The notes: a model not told the origin generated them from the sequence alone. DNA of 64,000 nt from an uncultured Collinsella sp. (GCA_900541125.1 UQIK01000006.1:1-64000), one strand, 5' to 3'; shown: positions 32,566 to 42,010, counted from the first letter of the stretch. Translations and numbers: made by a program.

Positions 32566-33258
32566 GTGGCACGAGCCGATTCGGGACTCCCCGAGCAGAT
32601 AGCAGATAAAATCATTCAACTGATCCTGGATGAGCATCTTGAGCAAGGCGACCGCCTGCCCAAGGAGGCTGTGCTCGTCGAGCGCCTGGGTGCTGGCAGG
32701 AGCACCGTACGCGAAGCCATGAAGCTGCTGCAGTCGCGCAACATCGTGCGCATTAAGCAGGGCTCGGGCACCTATGTGGCATCAAACCCCGGCGTTGCCG
32801 ACGACCCGCTGGGCTTTACCTTTATCGACGACAAGCAGCGTCTGGCGCGCGACCTACTCGAGGTGCGCTTTATGATCGAGCCGCAGATTGCACGCATGGC
32901 AGCCGAGCACGCAACCAACGACCAGGTCGTCTGTATCAAAGAGCTCTGCGACGAATCCGAGCGCCTGGCCGAGGCCGGTGAGGATTACTCCGCCGCCGAC
33001 ACCGCGTTCCACAATGCCATTGCCGAGAGCTCCGGAAACCTCGTCGTTCCCCGCCTAATGGGCGTGCTCAAGGCGTCTGTCCCCCTGTTTATTGACGTGA
33101 CCGGCAAAAAGCTGGTTGAGGAGACCATCCGCACCCACCGTGGCGTGGCCGACGCCATCGCCGCGCGCAATCCCACCGCAGCGCACGACGCGATGTACCT
33201 GCATCTGGTGTACAACCGCAACATGATCGCAGAGGGAGCGCAGGAACAGAGCAAATAG
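32566..33258 (+). CDS. FadR-type GntR regulator of the aldonate genes
   Basis: 230 residues, GTG start at 32566 after TGAGGTGAAGC. Winged helix LPEQIADKIIQLILDEHLEQ, then GAGRSTVREAMKLLQ. FCD domain with metal-site residues (DTAFHNAIAES; MYLHLVYNRNM). Divergent from gntP, with TCTGATG palindromes between and overlapping its own start region, so autoregulation is likely. The effector is probably a sugar acid. Confidence 0.85.
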   Translation: MARADSGLPEQIADKIIQLILDEHLEQGDRLPKEAVLVERLGAGRSTVREAMKLLQSRNIVRIKQGSGTYVASNPGVADDPLGFTFIDDKQRLARDLLEVRFMIEPQIARMAAEHATNDQVVCIKELCDESERLAEAGEDYSAADTAFHNAIAESSGNLVVPRLMGVLKASVPLFIDVTGKKLVEETIRTHRGVADAIAARNPTAAHDAMYLHLVYNRNMIAEGAQEQSK

Positions 33259-33299
33259 ACGTCCGCACGGCAAGGGCGAGACTACCGTTCGCCTTTTAA

Positions 33300-33315
33300 A
33301 AGTGAACGTTCACCT
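33300..33315 (+). promoter_or_regulatory. GTGAACGTTCAC operator upstream of kduD
   Basis: AAGTGAACGTTCACCT, one base from the perfect regulon site. A weak second site AGATGAACGTTTCTTT (33390-33405) lies just before the kduD start. A -10-like TATACT (33356-33361) is between them. Confidence 0.65.
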
Positions 33316-33418
33316 GATTTTAGGGAATAAGGGGTGGCTATTACGCCGCTTCTCCTATACTGACCTTGTATGAAAAGCAAGACTTATATAGATGAACGTT
33401 TCTTTTGAAAGGATCGCT

Positions 33419-34228
33419 ATGTCTGATCTTATGGACAGCTTCCGCCTGGATGGCAAGGTCGCGCTCGTAACCGGCGCCACCTATGGCATTGGCATGGCCA
33501 TCGCCGAGGCGCTCGGAGAGGCCGGCGCCAAGATCGCCTTTAACGCACGTCACGCCGACAAGGTAGCCGAGGCCGAGAAGCACTACCGCGAGCTGGGCTT
33601 TGAGGCTCATGGTTACGTGGCAGACGTCACCGACGAGGCCGTCGTCGCCGAGCTCATCGCCAAGATCGAGACCGACTTTGGCACCACGCCCGACATCCTG
33701 GTCAACAACGCTGGCGTCATCCAGCGTACCCCGATGCTCGACATGAGCGCCGAGGACTTCCGCCGCGTCGTCGATATTGACCTCAACGCACCGTTTATCG
33801 TGTCCAAGGCCTGCCTGCCCGGCATGATCGCCAAGGGCCACGGCAAGATCATCAACATCTGCTCGATGATGAGCGAGCTGGGCCGCGAGACCATCGCCGG
33901 CTATGCCGCGGCCAAGGGCGGACTCAAGATGCTCACCAAGAACATCTGCTCGGAGTTTGGCGAGGCCAATATCCAGTGCAACGGCATTGGACCCGGCTAC
34001 ATCGCCACGCCGCAGACCGCACCGCTGCGCGAGACGCAGCCCGACGGCAGCCGCCACCCGTTTGACCAGTTCATCATTGCCAAGACGCCAGCAGCCCGTT
34101 GGGGCACGCCCGAGGACCTGAAGGGCCCCGCCGTGTTCTTGGCTTCCGATGCATCGAACTTCGTCAACGGCCACATCCTCTATGTCGACGGCGGCATTCT
34201 GGCTTACATCGGCAAGCAACCTGCTTAG
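33419..34228 (+). CDS. kduD: 2-dehydro-3-deoxy-D-gluconate 5-dehydrogenase (SDR)
   Basis: 269 residues. NAD(P)-binding TGATYGIGMAIAEAL, NNAG motif (DILVNNAGVI), catalytic Ser/Tyr/Lys (NICSMMSELG ... YAAAKGG) and C-terminal YVDGGILAYIGKQ. It reduces the 2,5-diketo intermediate (DKII) to KDG at the end of the unsaturated-uronate route. A gluconate 5-dehydrogenase role is the alternative. Start ATG 33419 after GAAAGGATCGCT. It is followed by dhuI, its usual partner. Confidence 0.88.
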   Translation: MSDLMDSFRLDGKVALVTGATYGIGMAIAEALGEAGAKIAFNARHADKVAEAEKHYRELGFEAHGYVADVTDEAVVAELIAKIETDFGTTPDILVNNAGVIQRTPMLDMSAEDFRRVVDIDLNAPFIVSKACLPGMIAKGHGKIINICSMMSELGRETIAGYAAAKGGLKMLTKNICSEFGEANIQCNGIGPGYIATPQTAPLRETQPDGSRHPFDQFIIAKTPAARWGTPEDLKGPAVFLASDASNFVNGHILYVDGGILAYIGKQPA

Positions 34229-34235
34229 GCGCTGC

Positions 34236-34334
34236 GCGGGCTTGAGACGGGCATCTTGCCTTTCAATCGTCGGTCGCGTACCCAAAGTACGCTTCCCTCC
34301 TCTTTCAAGGCAACCTGCTCCGCCTCAAGCCCGC
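34236..34334. repeat. Triple-nested hairpin element between kduD and dhuI
   Basis: Three nested perfect stems: GCGGGCTTGAG/CTCAAGCCCGC (34236/34324), TTGCCTT/AAGGCAA and GCGTAC/GTACGC with a CCAAA loop. Non-coding, 99 bp. It could stabilise the kduD mRNA or be a mobile cruciform-type repeat. Confidence 0.6.
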
Positions 34335-34370
34335 TCGCTCACCGCACGCCCACATTAAGGCCAATGTAAT

Positions 34371-34435
34371 AGTTGCGGTGAAATAGTTCCTGTATAGGCC
34401 ATCTATCAGGATAAATAGGAACTATTCCACCGCAA
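34371..34435. repeat. TTGCGGTG palindrome, family P2 copy 3
   Basis: Arms AGTTGCGGTGAAATAGTTCC and its near-complement (one mismatch) ending CCACCGCAA. It lies 26 bp upstream of dhuI. Confidence 0.85.
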
Positions 34436-34460
34436 GTTAGAAATAGGAAGGTAATTCGCA

Positions 34461-35102
34461 ATGAAAATCGCTCTGATCAATGAGAACTCTCAGAACTCCA
34501 AGAACCCCATGATCGAGGCTGCCCTTAAGAAGGTTGTCGAGCCCATGGGGCACACCGTCTTTAACTATGGTATGTATGCCGACGCCGACTCCAAGCCCCT
34601 CACCTACGTGCAGAACGGCATCCTGGCCGCCGTGCTGCTCAACTCCGGCGCTGCCGACTACGTCGTGACCGGCTGTGGCACCGGCGAGGGCGCCATGCTC
34701 GCCTGCAACTCCTTCCCCGGCGTGCTGTGCGGCCATGTTGCCGACCCGCTCGATGCCTACACCTTTGCCCAGGTCAACGACGGTAACGCTGTCGCCATGC
34801 CCTTCGCCCTCAAGAACGGCTGGGGCCAGGAGCTCAACCTCGAGTACACCTTTGAGAAGCTCTTTGGCTTTGGTTCGGGCAACGGCTATCCTGCCGAGCG
34901 TGTTGAGCCCGAGCAGCGCAACAAGAAGATCCTCGACGGCGTCCGCGCTGTGACTATGCGTCCGCTCGTCGACGTCCTGGGCGAGATCGATCAGGACCTG
35001 GTGAAGGGCGCACTTGCCGGCGAACACTTCCAGGAGTACTTCTTTGCCAACGCAACCGACGAGGCCATCATCACCAAGGTCAAAGAGATCCTGGGCCTCT
35101 AA
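34461..35102 (+). CDS. dhuI: DhuI-type uronate ketol-isomerase (RpiB/LacAB family)
   Basis: 213 residues, RpiB fold. Begins MKIALINENSQNSKNPMIEA, with the family motifs VVTGCGTGEGAMLACNSFPG and VLCGHVADPLDAYTFAQVND, and ending KGALAGEHFQEYFFANATDE. It closely resembles the streptococcal DhuI that converts 5-keto-4-deoxyuronate (DKI) to DKII, replacing the unrelated KduI. Paired with kduD upstream. A strong terminator follows. Substrate assignment is from similarity and the pairing. Confidence 0.85.
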   Translation: MKIALINENSQNSKNPMIEAALKKVVEPMGHTVFNYGMYADADSKPLTYVQNGILAAVLLNSGAADYVVTGCGTGEGAMLACNSFPGVLCGHVADPLDAYTFAQVNDGNAVAMPFALKNGWGQELNLEYTFEKLFGFGSGNGYPAERVEPEQRNKKILDGVRAVTMRPLVDVLGEIDQDLVKGALAGEHFQEYFFANATDEAIITKVKEILGL

Positions 35103-35127
35103 TCGCACGACTCATTGCAGCTAACGC

Positions 35128-35168
35128 AAGCGGCGGTCGTCCCATGTACGGGACGACCGCCGCTTTTT
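35128..35168 (+). terminator. dhuI terminator
   Basis: Perfect 16-bp stem AAGCGGCGGTCGTCCC with its complement, loop ATGTAC, then TTT (five T from the stem end). Ends the kduD-dhuI transcript. Confidence 0.88.
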
Positions 35169-35222
35169 GCTATCTACCGACTGACGCCGCGGGGATAGGC
35201 CTCACATGCACCAAGGGGTTGA

Positions 35223-37172
35223 CTAGAGCTCGCAAGCAACCTTGTAGCCATCGCCGATGGCGTCGCGGATGTTGCCGCACTTGTTGGCATCGCCCAACAC
35301 GTGGGTGGTAACGCCGGCTGCAGCAAGGTCGTCGGCCAACTTGGTATTGGGACGATAGCCCATGGCAAGTACCAGCGTATCGACATCGGCGATGGTGTGG
35401 ATCTCGCCGTCCTTTTCGTAGCTGATGGCATCCTCGGTAATCTCGGTCACCTTGGCCTCGGTCAGCACGTGAACGCCCTTGGAGAGCATGCGCGTGATGA
35501 GCACCGCGCGACCGGCGCCGCCCTCGTTGGCGGCGAGCGTCTTGGTCATCTCGATGACGGTGACGTCGCGATTGGCCGGCGACAGATCGTTGACCAACGG
35601 GGCCAGGTAGTCGGCCGTCTCGCAACCGACGGTGCCGCCGCCCACGATGACAATCTTCTTGCCCGGGAAAGCCTTGCCGCCCAACAGGTCGTCAGCCGTC
35701 ATGACCTGCTTAAATCCCTGCATGAAGGCCGGGGCGATGGGCTCGGCGCCATAGGCCAGGACGACCTCGTAGCCGGCGTAGTCACGCTGAATGTCCTCGG
35801 CAGTAAGCTCGGTGCCAAAGACGCACTTCACGCCGACCTCGGCCAGGCGACGGTACTGATACTTGATCACGCGGGTGAGTTCCTGCTTTGCCGGCGGAAC
35901 GGCCGCGATGCGCATCTCGCCACCCGGCTCGTCCTGCTTATCCACGAGCACTACGTTGTGGCCGCGCTTGGCAGCAATGTAGGCTGCCTCCATGCCCGCA
36001 GGACCAGCGCCCACAACCAGCACGTTCTTAGCCTCGGCGGCAGGCTCGTAGCCGGCCTCGTCGCGCTCAACATCGGGATTGACGGTGCAGGAGATGCGCT
36101 TGCCAAACATAATGCCGTTCAGGCAGCGCAGGCAGCCGATGCAGGGGCGGATGTCGTCGGCGTTGCCGGCAGCGGCCTTATTGCAGAACTCGGCATCGCA
36201 CAGATTGGCGCGGCCCATCATGCAGATGTCGGCGGCACCGTCCTCGATCAGCTCCTCGGCGATCCAAGCCTCGTTAATGCGTCCGACGGTGGCAACGGGA
36301 ATGTTGACGTGCTTTTTGATCTCGCGCGAGCAGGCGGCGTGCGAGGCCTGCTGAGTACCGGCGGCGGGAATTGCGGAACCGCGCTTGATGGTGGTACCGC
36401 CCGACACGTGAATCATGTCGACGCCGGCCTTCTCCAAGCGACGCGAGACATAGATCATGTCGTTGAGGGTCAGGCCGCCATCGGTGTACTCATCGCCCGA
36501 GATGCGGACGTCGATGATAAAGTCCTTGCCGCAGCGCTCGCGAATCTCGGCGATGACCTCGAGCAAAAAGCGCATGCGGGCGTCGAGCGAGCCGCCGTAC
36601 TCATCGGTACGCTTGTTATAGAGCGGGGTCAAGAAACCGCCGAGCATGCCGTGAGCGTGCGCCGCATGGACTTCAACGCCATCGACACCGGCCTTCTGCA
36701 TACGCACGGCAGCGTCGCCAAACTGATGCGTGAGCTCGTGAATCTCATCGACCGTAATGGGGCGCGGCGCCTCGCGGGCATAGGACGGGCCCACAAAGGA
36801 CGGAGCGATCAGGCGCGGCGTACCCGGAATGTTAAAGGCCATGTAGGCGGGGTGGAAGAGCTGCGGCATGATCTTGCAGCCATACTCGTGGACGGCCGCG
36901 GCGAGCTTTTCCCAGCCAGGGATAAACGTGTCGTCGTAGCAGCACATGTCACCCGGCAGATAGGTATAGGTAGGCTCGACCGTCACGACCTCGGTGATGA
37001 TGAGGCCCACGCCGCCCTTGGCGCGGGCACGGTAATGATCGACCAAGTCGTCGGTCACATAGCCATGATCGGCCAGGTTGGTGGACACCGGCGGCATAAA
37101 GACGCGGTTCTTGACCTCGGTCGTACCGACCTTGATCGGGCTAAAGAGCATTGGATAGGCAGAGGACTCCAT
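35223..37172 (-). CDS. Old-yellow-enzyme-type NADH:flavin oxidoreductase (FMN/4Fe-4S/FAD)
   Basis: 649 residues, like 2,4-dienoyl-CoA reductase or bile-acid/enoate reductases. N-terminal FMN TIM barrel (FSPIKVGTTEVKNRVFMPP; VEVHAAHAHGMLGGFLTPLY). Four-Cys [4Fe-4S] motif CIGCLRCLNG ... CTVNP. C-terminal FAD/NAD domain (VLVVGAGPAGMEAAYIA; IVIVGGGTVGCETADYLA). Reduces activated C=C bonds; the substrate is unknown. Convergent with dhuI. Its leader region carries a P2 palindrome. Start at 37172. Confidence 0.88.
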   Translation of the reverse strand: MESSAYPMLFSPIKVGTTEVKNRVFMPPVSTNLADHGYVTDDLVDHYRARAKGGVGLIITEVVTVEPTYTYLPGDMCCYDDTFIPGWEKLAAAVHEYGCKIMPQLFHPAYMAFNIPGTPRLIAPSFVGPSYAREAPRPITVDEIHELTHQFGDAAVRMQKAGVDGVEVHAAHAHGMLGGFLTPLYNKRTDEYGGSLDARMRFLLEVIAEIRERCGKDFIIDVRISGDEYTDGGLTLNDMIYVSRRLEKAGVDMIHVSGGTTIKRGSAIPAAGTQQASHAACSREIKKHVNIPVATVGRINEAWIAEELIEDGAADICMMGRANLCDAEFCNKAAAGNADDIRPCIGCLRCLNGIMFGKRISCTVNPDVERDEAGYEPAAEAKNVLVVGAGPAGMEAAYIAAKRGHNVVLVDKQDEPGGEMRIAAVPPAKQELTRVIKYQYRRLAEVGVKCVFGTELTAEDIQRDYAGYEVVLAYGAEPIAPAFMQGFKQVMTADDLLGGKAFPGKKIVIVGGGTVGCETADYLAPLVNDLSPANRDVTVIEMTKTLAANEGGAGRAVLITRMLSKGVHVLTEAKVTEITEDAISYEKDGEIHTIADVDTLVLAMGYRPNTKLADDLAAAGVTTHVLGDANKCGNIRDAIGDGYKVACEL

Positions 37173-37288
37173 ACAGGGTTCCTTTCATTTGAGCCGCTCG
37201 GCGGCAGTTGCTGACTTATCTATCGTACCAGCAACCGCACGGTACCCGACCGCACGCACTCCCCTGCCTACGTATCGACCCACAAAAA

Positions 37289-37354
37289 GTTGCGGTGGAA
37301 TACGGAGTAGATAAGGCCTTTGACAGCCAAGACAGTCCGTATTTCACCGCAACT
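37289..37354. repeat. TTGCGGTG palindrome, family P2 copy 4
   Basis: AGTTGCGGTGGAATACGGA pairs with TCCGTATTTCACCGCAACT (one wobble). The element and its flanks (CCCACAAAA before, GATGGG after) are almost identical to copy 5 at 45702-45768, 8.4 kb away. Confidence 0.9.
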
Positions 37355-37417
37355 GATGGGCGGGGTGGAATTGAGGGCTCAGATAGTCAGTCATGCCCTC
37401 ATCCGCCGCTCCTTCAC

Positions 37418-38008
37418 CTACAGCACGCCGTCCAGCATAAGGTTCACCTTGAGCACGTTGACCGTGGGCTCGCCGAACACGCCGAGGAAACGACCCTTGG
37501 TGCACGCGGCGATGATGTCGTGCACCTCGTCCTCACTTTTGCCCGTGGCTTTGGCAAGGCGCGGGACCTGGTACTCGGCGGCATCCGGAGAGATCTCCGG
37601 GTCGAGGCCGGACCCCGAACACGTCACCAGGTCGACGGGCACAGCGTCCATATCGGCATCGGGATTGGCGGCGCGAATCTTCTTCACGCGCGCATCTATC
37701 AGCTGCCGATACTCCTCACTCGCCGGGGACAGGTTGGACGGGGCACCATACGCCATGAGTTCGCCGTCTTCGCCTTCGACAATTGACACGTTCTGGATAC
37801 GACCCCACATGTGGGCTTCATCATCGAAGTTCTGGCCGATGAGCTCGGAACCCACAACCTTGCCGTCGACCGTAATAAGCGATCCGTTCGCCTGGTACGG
37901 AAACGCAAGCTGCGCGACGCCGGTCACCACGAGCGTGTATCCCAGGCCGCAGACGATGGCAAACAGCGCGAACACGCCAAATGCGCGCGATGCGATACCT
38001 TTGAACAT
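37418..38008 (-). CDS. kdpC: K+-transporting ATPase subunit KdpC
   Basis: 196 residues. One N-terminal membrane helix (ASRAFGVFALFAIVCGLGYT), then the extracytoplasmic domain with GSELIGQNF and GRIQNVS; the C-terminus has GRFLGVFGEPTVNVLKVNL. KdpC stabilises the KdpFABC complex. Last gene of the operon, 12 nt after kdpB. Confidence 0.93.
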   Translation of the reverse strand: MFKGIASRAFGVFALFAIVCGLGYTLVVTGVAQLAFPYQANGSLITVDGKVVGSELIGQNFDDEAHMWGRIQNVSIVEGEDGELMAYGAPSNLSPASEEYRQLIDARVKKIRAANPDADMDAVPVDLVTCSGSGLDPEISPDAAEYQVPRLAKATGKSEDEVHDIIAACTKGRFLGVFGEPTVNVLKVNLMLDGVL

Positions 38009-38020
38009 ACAAACCTCCGT

Positions 38021-40081
38021 CTACATCATGCCAATGCCGAACAAGGCCAGCAGCATGTCGATAATCTTGATGAATACGAACGGCGCCACGATACCGCCCA
38101 GACCCCACACCAGCAGGTTGTGGGTCAGCAGCTGGCCGGACGAAAGCTCGCGGTACTTCACGCCTTTCAGGGCGGCAGGAATCAGCGCGACGATGACCAG
38201 CGCGTTGTAGATAATGGCGGACAGCACGGCAGTCAACGGGCTGGTGAGCCCCAGGATGTTGAGGGCGTCCAACCCGGGGTAGATCGGCGAGAATAGCGCC
38301 GGGATAATGGCGAAATACTTGGCGACGTCGTTGGCGACCGAGAAGGTCGTGAGCGAGCCGCGGGTCATGAGCAGTTGCTTGCCGATACGCACGATATCGA
38401 TGAGCTTGGTGGGGCTGGAGTCGAGGTCGACCATGTTGCCGGCCTCCTTGGCAGCCTGGGTTCCCGTGTTCATGGCCACGGCGACATCCGCCTGCGCCAG
38501 CGCCGGCGCGTCGTTGGTGCCGTCGCCGGTCATCGCGACCAGATGGCCCTCATGCTGGAACGCGCGGATCTTCTCGAGCTTGCCCTCGGGGGTGGCCTCG
38601 GCCAGGAAGTCGTCCACGCCCGCCTCGGCTGCGATGGCGGCGGCCGTCAGCGGATTATCACCCGTCACCATGATGGTCTTGATACCCATGCGGCGCAGGT
38701 CGGCGAACTTCTCCTTCACGCCGGACTTGATGATGTCCTTAAGGTAGACGACGCCCAGCACACGTCGGTCCTTTGCCACGACCAACGGGGTGCCGCCCAC
38801 CTTCGCAATGCGTTCGACGGCCTCGTCGCACTCCTTCGAAAACACTCCTCCGGCAGCCTCCACATAAGCGCGAACGGAATCGGCCGCACCCTTGCGAATC
38901 TCGCTGTCGGCGTAGTTCACACCGGACATGCGGGTCGCCGCGGTGAAGGGGATGAACTCCATGCCCTTATCCTCGAGTGTGCGGCCGCGCAGCCCAAACT
39001 GCTCCTTGGCGAGCACGACGATGGAGCGGCCCTCGGGGGTCTCATCCGCCAGAGAGGACAGCTGCGCGGCATCGGCGAGTTCTGCCGGATCGACACCGTC
39101 GACCGGAATGAACTCAGCGGCCTGGCGGTTGCCCAAGGTGATGGTACCGGTCTTATCGAGCATGAGGATGTCGACGTCGCCGGCGGCCTCGATGGCGCGG
39201 CCGGACATGGCCAGCACGTTGGCCTCGTTCAGTCGGCTCATGCCGGCGATGCCAATGGCGGACAGCAGCGCACCAATGGTGGTGGGCGCCAGACAGACGA
39301 GCAAGGCAACGAGCGTGGTCACAGCGGTGGGATTCGCCATACCGTTGAGCCCTGCAGAGAAACTCGAGTAGCAGTACAGTGCGATCGTCACGAGGATGAA
39401 GATGACGGACAGAGCAACCAGAAAGATCTCGAGCGCGACCTCGTTGGGGGTCTTCTTGCGGGCGGCGCCCTCGACCATGGCGATCATCTTATCCAGGAAG
39501 CTCTGGCCAGGCTCGCTGGTAATTTTCACCACAATCCAATCGGAAAGCACGGTAGTGCCGCCAGTGACGGCAGAACGGTCGCCGCCAGCCTCACGAACCA
39601 CGGGTGCAGACTCGCCGGTGATGGCCGACTCATCAACCGAGGCGGCACCCTCGATGACATCGCCGTCTCCCGGAATCTGCTCGCCGGCGCGCACGACCAC
39701 CAGATCCCCGCGTGAGAGCTCGGTACCGGGAACGACCGTGAAACGGTCCTTATCCTCGACGGACTCGATGCGATGGGCCTCGACGTCCTTTTTCGCCGCG
39801 CGCAGGGAATCTGCCTGCGCCTTACCGCGGCCCTCGGCAAGCGCCTCGGCAAAATTTGAAAAGAGGTCGGTCAGCCAGAGAATGACGGCAATGGCGATCA
39901 CATAGTACGTGGGGACGTCGGCGTCCTGTACCCCAATAATTGAGGCGATAGCCAGAATGGAGGTCATGGCGGCCGACAGCCACACCAGGAACATGACCGG
40001 GTTTTGGACCTGGACACGGGGGTCAAGCTTGGCAAATGAATCGCGCACCGCGCGGCTCATCATGTCTTTTTGCATAGCCAT
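38021..40081 (-). CDS. kdpB: K+-transporting P-type ATPase subunit KdpB
   Basis: 686 residues. P-type motifs: TGES (SAITGESAPVV), phosphorylation site DKTGTITLG, and hinge TGDGTNDAPALAQADVAVAM. It powers K+ uptake through KdpA. The start at 40081 follows AAAGGAGTCGCAGATTT. Follows kdpA after 15 nt. Confidence 0.97.
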   Translation of the reverse strand: MAMQKDMMSRAVRDSFAKLDPRVQVQNPVMFLVWLSAAMTSILAIASIIGVQDADVPTYYVIAIAVILWLTDLFSNFAEALAEGRGKAQADSLRAAKKDVEAHRIESVEDKDRFTVVPGTELSRGDLVVVRAGEQIPGDGDVIEGAASVDESAITGESAPVVREAGGDRSAVTGGTTVLSDWIVVKITSEPGQSFLDKMIAMVEGAARKKTPNEVALEIFLVALSVIFILVTIALYCYSSFSAGLNGMANPTAVTTLVALLVCLAPTTIGALLSAIGIAGMSRLNEANVLAMSGRAIEAAGDVDILMLDKTGTITLGNRQAAEFIPVDGVDPAELADAAQLSSLADETPEGRSIVVLAKEQFGLRGRTLEDKGMEFIPFTAATRMSGVNYADSEIRKGAADSVRAYVEAAGGVFSKECDEAVERIAKVGGTPLVVAKDRRVLGVVYLKDIIKSGVKEKFADLRRMGIKTIMVTGDNPLTAAAIAAEAGVDDFLAEATPEGKLEKIRAFQHEGHLVAMTGDGTNDAPALAQADVAVAMNTGTQAAKEAGNMVDLDSSPTKLIDIVRIGKQLLMTRGSLTTFSVANDVAKYFAIIPALFSPIYPGLDALNILGLTSPLTAVLSAIIYNALVIVALIPAALKGVKYRELSSGQLLTHNLLVWGLGGIVAPFVFIKIIDMLLALFGIGMM

Positions 40082-40096
40082 AAATCTGCGACTCCT

Positions 40097-41920
40097 TTAC
40101 GCAACCATCTGGAAGAATTCGGCAACGGGACCAAGCGCCAACGCCGGGAAGAAGCTCAGGGCGCCAATCAGCAGAACGACGAATACCAGCAGGAACACGA
40201 ACATGGCATTGGTGGTGGAAAGCGTGCCGGCGCCCTCGGCGACCTTGCCCTTCCCGGCCAGCGAGCCCGCGATGGCGAGCGTGCCCGCAATCGGCAGGAA
40301 CCGCGCGAACAGCATCTCGATACCCAGCAGCACGTTGATCCACGGGATGTTGCAGTTCATGCCGGCGAATGAGGAGCCGTTGTTGCCGCCAGCCGAAGTA
40401 AGGGTGTACAGGACCTCGGAGAAGCCATGCGCCCCGCCGTTGTTGAGTTGGTCGACAAGACCGGGCACCATGCAGGCGATAGTGGAGCTCACCAGAATGG
40501 CGAACGGGGTGGCGAGACACAGAACCACCGCCCAGCGCATCTCGGTCGGCTCGATCTTCTTGCCCAGGAACTCGGGCGTGCGGCCGACCATAAGGCCGGC
40601 GATAAATACCGTGAGGATGGCGAAGCCGATCATGCCGTACAGGCCGCAGCCCACGCCGCCGAACACCACCTCGCCCAGCGCTATCTGGAGCATCTGGACA
40701 AACCCGCCGAGCGGGGTGTAGGAGTCGTGCATGGAGTTGACCGAGCCGTTGGAAGCAGCCGTCGTGAAAGCGGACCAGGTAGAAGAGGAGGCGATGCCAA
40801 AGCGGCTCTCCTTGCCCTCCATGTTGCCGCCCGCCTGGCCATCGGTCATCTCGATGTTGACCGCGCCGCCATCTGCCAGCTGCGGCGTACCCATATGCTC
40901 GTTAACGGCGATGATGCCGGTAAAGACCACGAGCAGGATAAACATCGCCGCGAAGATGGCCTTGCCCTGCCTGGCATTCTTGACACCGATGCCGAAGGTG
41001 AAGCAGCAGGCGACCGGAATCAGCAGCAAGCTGGTCATCTCGATGATGTTGGTGAAGGCATTGGGGTTCTCATACGGATGCGCAGAGTTCGCGCCAAAGA
41101 AGCCGCCGCCGTTGGTGCCGGATTGTTTGATGGCAACCTGGCTGGCCGCAGGACCCTGGGGCAAAAACTGCTCGGTGACCACGCGGGCGCCCTCGACGAC
41201 CTTGCCGTCGACCTTGACCGTGTCGCCCTCGATCTGGGCGCCGTCGATGACGCTCCAGCCGCCGTCTGCATTAGGCTGAACAGCGACAGGTTCTACGAGC
41301 TCAGCCTTCTGAGCCGGCTGGAAGTTGGAGATGACGCCACCGGCAGCCAGACAGATGCCGAACACGAGGTTCAGCGGGATGAGCACATACAGGACGGTGC
41401 GGGTGAGGTCGACCCAGAAGGAACCCAGACCCTGCTCCTTGACCTGACGGAAGCCGCGGATCAGCGCGAACATGACCGCGATACCGGTGCCAGCGGAAAC
41501 GAAGTTCTGCACAGTGAGACCCATGAACTGCACAAGGTAGGACAGGGTGGTCTCACCGGAGTAGGACTGCCAGTTGGTGTTGGTTATGAAGGAAGCAGCC
41601 GTATTGAACGACAGGTCCCATGACACACCCGGCAGGTGCTGGGGATTGCCTGGCAAGAAGGACTGAAGCGCCTGGAGTGCCACAAGAGTCACGAGGCCGA
41701 TCCCCGAAAAGACCAGCACGCTCGCCAGATAGCGCCTACACCCCATCTGTTCTGCCGCGTCGATGCGAAGCAGACGATAGACGCCACGCTCCACAGGAGC
41801 AATCACAGGCGACAGGAACGTATGCTCACCATCCATGATATGGGCCATGAACCGACCGAGCGGAACGGCCAGGACGACGAGTACGGCAAAGTACAAGATG
41901 TACTGAATCGCAGCGTCCAT
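40097..41920 (-). CDS. kdpA: K+-transporting ATPase subunit KdpA
   Basis: 607 residues, the K+-channel-like subunit with about ten helices. Conserved stretches are NTAASFITNTNWQSYSGE, FVSAGTGIAVMFALIRGF, GTNGGGFFGANSAHPYENP and LTSAGGNNGSSFAG, which carry the selectivity-filter Gly residues. It lies 3 nt after kdpF. Confidence 0.96.
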   Translation of the reverse strand: MDAAIQYILYFAVLVVLAVPLGRFMAHIMDGEHTFLSPVIAPVERGVYRLLRIDAAEQMGCRRYLASVLVFSGIGLVTLVALQALQSFLPGNPQHLPGVSWDLSFNTAASFITNTNWQSYSGETTLSYLVQFMGLTVQNFVSAGTGIAVMFALIRGFRQVKEQGLGSFWVDLTRTVLYVLIPLNLVFGICLAAGGVISNFQPAQKAELVEPVAVQPNADGGWSVIDGAQIEGDTVKVDGKVVEGARVVTEQFLPQGPAASQVAIKQSGTNGGGFFGANSAHPYENPNAFTNIIEMTSLLLIPVACCFTFGIGVKNARQGKAIFAAMFILLVVFTGIIAVNEHMGTPQLADGGAVNIEMTDGQAGGNMEGKESRFGIASSSTWSAFTTAASNGSVNSMHDSYTPLGGFVQMLQIALGEVVFGGVGCGLYGMIGFAILTVFIAGLMVGRTPEFLGKKIEPTEMRWAVVLCLATPFAILVSSTIACMVPGLVDQLNNGGAHGFSEVLYTLTSAGGNNGSSFAGMNCNIPWINVLLGIEMLFARFLPIAGTLAIAGSLAGKGKVAEGAGTLSTTNAMFVFLLVFVVLLIGALSFFPALALGPVAEFFQMVA

Positions 41921-41923
41921 AGT

Positions 41924-42010
41924 TTACGAATCACTCCTCATCAGAATGTAGATGTAATAGATAAGAAGTCCAATGCAGACGACTCCGATGATGGGAATGA
42001 GGATGTCCAT
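41924..42010 (-). CDS. kdpF: Small K+-ATPase subunit KdpF
   Basis: 28 codons: a single membrane helix reading MDILIPIIGVVCIGLLIYYI, then YILMRSDS and stop. The ATG at 42010 follows GAAAGGGGCGGTAA. KdpF is a lipid-like stabilising peptide of the Kdp complex. Its place directly before kdpA is the usual one. It is short enough to be missed by automatic calling. Confidence 0.9.
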   Translation of the reverse strand: MDILIPIIGVVCIGLLIYYIYILMRSDS

